Below are positions 7,468-8,724 of a stretch of 8,724 nucleotides of DNA, piece after piece. Where the stretch lies: contig JAUXEL010000067.1 in NCBI GenBank assembly GCA_030620575.1, positions 1 to 8,724 of the forward strand. The letters run 5' to 3'. Source of the stretch: Fidelibacterota bacterium (GTDB taxonomy: Bacteria; Fidelibacterota; Fidelibacteria; Fidelibacterales; Fidelibacteraceae). Below the pieces are notes generated by a model, which was not told the origin of the DNA, did no database searches, and saw only the letters and a program-made list of their open reading frames with translations. Position 1 is the first letter of the stretch. Every line of letters starts with the position of its first letter. A program made the translations under genes and the position numbers.

Positions 7468-7670
7468 TCTCCGCTTCGTCCGCCTTCATTGCATTACGGC
7501 GAACTACGGTCGAAATGACAGATTTATATATGACTTTTTTTTACTGTTTATCCGCCTTCGTCCGCCTTCGCCCCGATGTTTCGGGGATCGGTACGAGGAC
7601 GGATCAACATTCAATTCTTCGACTTTTCGACCATTCAGCAGGTTCTCTCTGCTTTCGAACTCCAGCTGGA
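7468..7670. repeat. Mosaic of short palindromic repeats in the copy 2/copy 3 spacer
   Basis: No gene is supported here. The stretch contains a degenerate HPERSEGS-type end (7468-7525, closing in ATGACAGATTT), the decamer TCCGCCTTCG twice in tandem (7551-7570), the hairpin CCCCGA-TGTT-TCGGGG (7571-7586) and the palindrome TCCAGCTGGA (7661-7670). The hairpin is the same element as 4587-4600 in opposite orientation. The block resembles 1-45, where a TTCGCCCCCGA stretch is likewise followed by TCGGG and a GGAGGA arm. Confidence 0.6.
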
Positions 7671-7745
7671 AGGTCTTTCTTGTCCGCCCCCAATACTTCG
7701 AGGGAGGCAAATTGATTCTCGATTCTTTTTTTCAACTATTCAACT
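7671..7745. repeat. 75-bp direct repeat, copy B
   Basis: This is the second copy of the repeat at 6201-6275, with one mismatch. It lies just after the stop codon of lipoprotein copy 3, in the same orientation and position relative to the gene as copy A. Its left edge follows the palindrome TCCAGCTGGA directly. The G-rich part (CCGCCCCC with GAGGGAGG, 7683-7707) can form only an imperfect stem without a T run, so I do not call a terminator. Confidence 0.9.
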
Positions 7746-7762
7746 TTTCAACTATTCAACTA
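7731..7762. repeat. Octamer tandem repeat (TTCAACTA)4 overlapping a stop codon
   Basis: Four consecutive octamers are TTCAACTA, TTCAACTT, TTCAACTA and TTCAACTA. On the coding strand the unit is TAGTTGAA, and the TAG of the first unit is the stop codon of lipoprotein copy 3 (7760-7762). The matching site at copy 2 has only two units (6261-6276). The copy number therefore differs between the paralogues, as expected from slippage. Confidence 0.85.
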
Positions 7763-8724
7763 TTTCTTCAGCACCACTCCCCATTCAGCAACAGTAAAAC
7801 CCTTCCGCGTAAATTCCGGAACATCCGGTTCCGGCAGTGCAAAATACCCGTTCATTCCTTCAATCACGTAAAACAAACGCAGGAGCGCATCAGGCCGCTG
7901 ACTGATATTCAGGGAAATTGCCTGATTGACCATAGCGGTATGCTGCGGATAAATGGCATAATACGGTGCATTTTTCAGGCGGGGGATCCAATATTCCATG
8001 AAGTCCTGAATTTCCCGTTCATTAAATCCGTATTTTTCCAAATTCGTTGTAAAGAACAAGGGTAAATGCTGTCGCCGAATGACCCAACCATCTGAATATT
8101 GCCACAAATCGGGTAATTCTGCTTCATAAAACAAATATGTGTGTTGTTTATTAATAAGTCCGTCCGGCGTTACGCTGATATTTTGCCAGTCCGCGGGATA
8201 CGGCGGATCAGAGACGGTTACTTTGCCGCCATGCGGAAAATCTAACGATACCGAGAGCGTTGTTTTCTTCTCCGGGTAAAGATAGATATTGGGTTTATAG
8301 ACTACTATGAAATCCCGATTTAAAACAAAATAAATGCGGTAATCTTGTTCTCGTATTGTCTCACCTGCTACCGGATAAGGTGAAATTTTAGTAATAATGA
8401 ATCGTATAGGCATATATGAGAACAAGACGGGAGGATTAAAAAGGGTGTGTTCCATGCAGGAATCTGTGGAGAACATCAGAGATTGTGTTTGTCCGCGATA
8501 GCTAAAAGTAAACCAGGCAACCACGCGGGGAACCCAGAAACACATTGCGCCTTCCGGACAGCGACTGTCTTCCGTGATACTGTCCAGTCTGACCCACAAA
8601 CTGTCGCTTTCGTAAAGGGTTTCTCCTATGGCAATATCTACGGTATCATTAAAATCGAAGTATTCTTCTTCCACCTGATTATTGCATCCGGTAAAGAAAA
8701 TTACTGCGCAGATAATAAAAAATA
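7760..8724 (-). CDS. Lipoprotein paralogue 3, 5' end cut by the window edge
   Basis: The frame is open from the right edge to a TAG at 7760, with 320 visible residues. The edge falls inside the signal peptide: FFIICAVIFFTGC is readable, with the lipobox Cys encoded at 8684-8686 followed by Asn-Asn. About eight residues should be missing by comparison with copy 2. A start at the GTG of 8672-8674 would discard the lipobox, so I reject it. The N-terminal region has EDSRCPEGAMCFW and VVAWFTF, the most complete SRCP...C.W motif in the array, with a Cys pair that could form a disulfide. The C-terminal domain has KPNIYLYPEKK, YLFYEAELPDLWQY, EYWIPRLKNAPYY and FTRKGFTVAEWG. By eye roughly three in five residues of this domain match copy 2. 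Function is unknown to me. Confidence 0.9.
   Translation of the reverse strand, partial: FFIICAVIFFTGCNNQVEEEYFDFNDTVDIAIGETLYESDSLWVRLDSITEDSRCPEGAMCFWVPRVVAWFTFSYRGQTQSLMFSTDSCMEHTLFNPPVLFSYMPIRFIITKISPYPVAGETIREQDYRIYFVLNRDFIVVYKPNIYLYPEKKTTLSVSLDFPHGGKVTVSDPPYPADWQNISVTPDGLINKQHTYLFYEAELPDLWQYSDGWVIRRQHLPLFFTTNLEKYGFNEREIQDFMEYWIPRLKNAPYYAIYPQHTAMVNQAISLNISQRPDALLRLFYVIEGMNGYFALPEPDVPEFTRKGFTVAEWGVVLKK

Noticed and set aside
7433..8065. A 210-codon plus-strand open frame running from the spacer into lipoprotein copy 3
   Set aside because: It is antisense to a well supported gene, its left half consists of repeat DNA, and it shows no recognisable domain. The same applies to the 182-codon plus-strand frame at 5122-5670 opposite copy 1.
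4990..8724. A toxin-immunity, secretion or defence system formed by the lipoprotein array
   Set aside because: All three genes are paralogues of one family, with no partner gene, nuclease, protease or secretion motif in view.

Overview
The window looks like chromosomal DNA from a member of the Bacteroidota/FCB side of the bacterial tree. The evidence is a carbamoyl-phosphate synthase large subunit of the Bacteroidota/eukaryote-like sequence type, short lipoprotein signal peptides ending in Cys-Asn, and intergenic DNA full of small palindromic repeats. The phylum is an inference, and I cannot name a genus. Every gene I can support is on the minus strand, so the map reads right to left.

Layout, in + coordinates. 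1-69 is the 3' flank of carB and holds an imperfect inverted repeat. 70-3255 is carB and 3273-4328 is carA, 17 bp apart, forming a standard carAB operon transcribed leftwards. The carA 5' flank (4329-4500) is AT-rich and should hold the operon promoter. 4500-4940 is a cluster of interspersed and nested inverted repeats, the last of which can act as a terminator for the gene to its right. 4990-8724 is a tandem array of at least three paralogous lipoprotein genes. Copy 1 (4990-5940) is interrupted by one in-frame TAA. Copy 2 (6274-7284) is complete. Copy 3 (7760 to the window edge) lacks only about the first eight codons. They are separated by 333 and 475 bp of gene-free, repeat-rich DNA.

The carAB products make carbamoyl phosphate from glutamine, bicarbonate and ATP for pyrimidine and arginine synthesis. 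The three lipoproteins share an N-terminal beta-rich region, which carries a DSRCP motif in copies 2 and 3, and a C-terminal domain of about 180 residues. That domain begins KPNIYLYP and ends GFTVTEWG, a pattern I recognise from uncharacterised exported proteins of Firmicutes and Bacteroidota, and its function is unknown to me. Nothing in the sequence links them functionally to carAB.

The most notable non-coding signal is a 75-bp repeat with a single mismatch that abuts the stop codons of lipoprotein copies 2 and 3 and is better conserved than the coding DNA beside it. It carries an octamer tandem repeat (TAGTTGAA on the coding strand) in which the TAG is the stop codon itself. I found no RNA gene, CRISPR array, transposase, phage gene or defence system, and nothing I would call a new multi-gene system.
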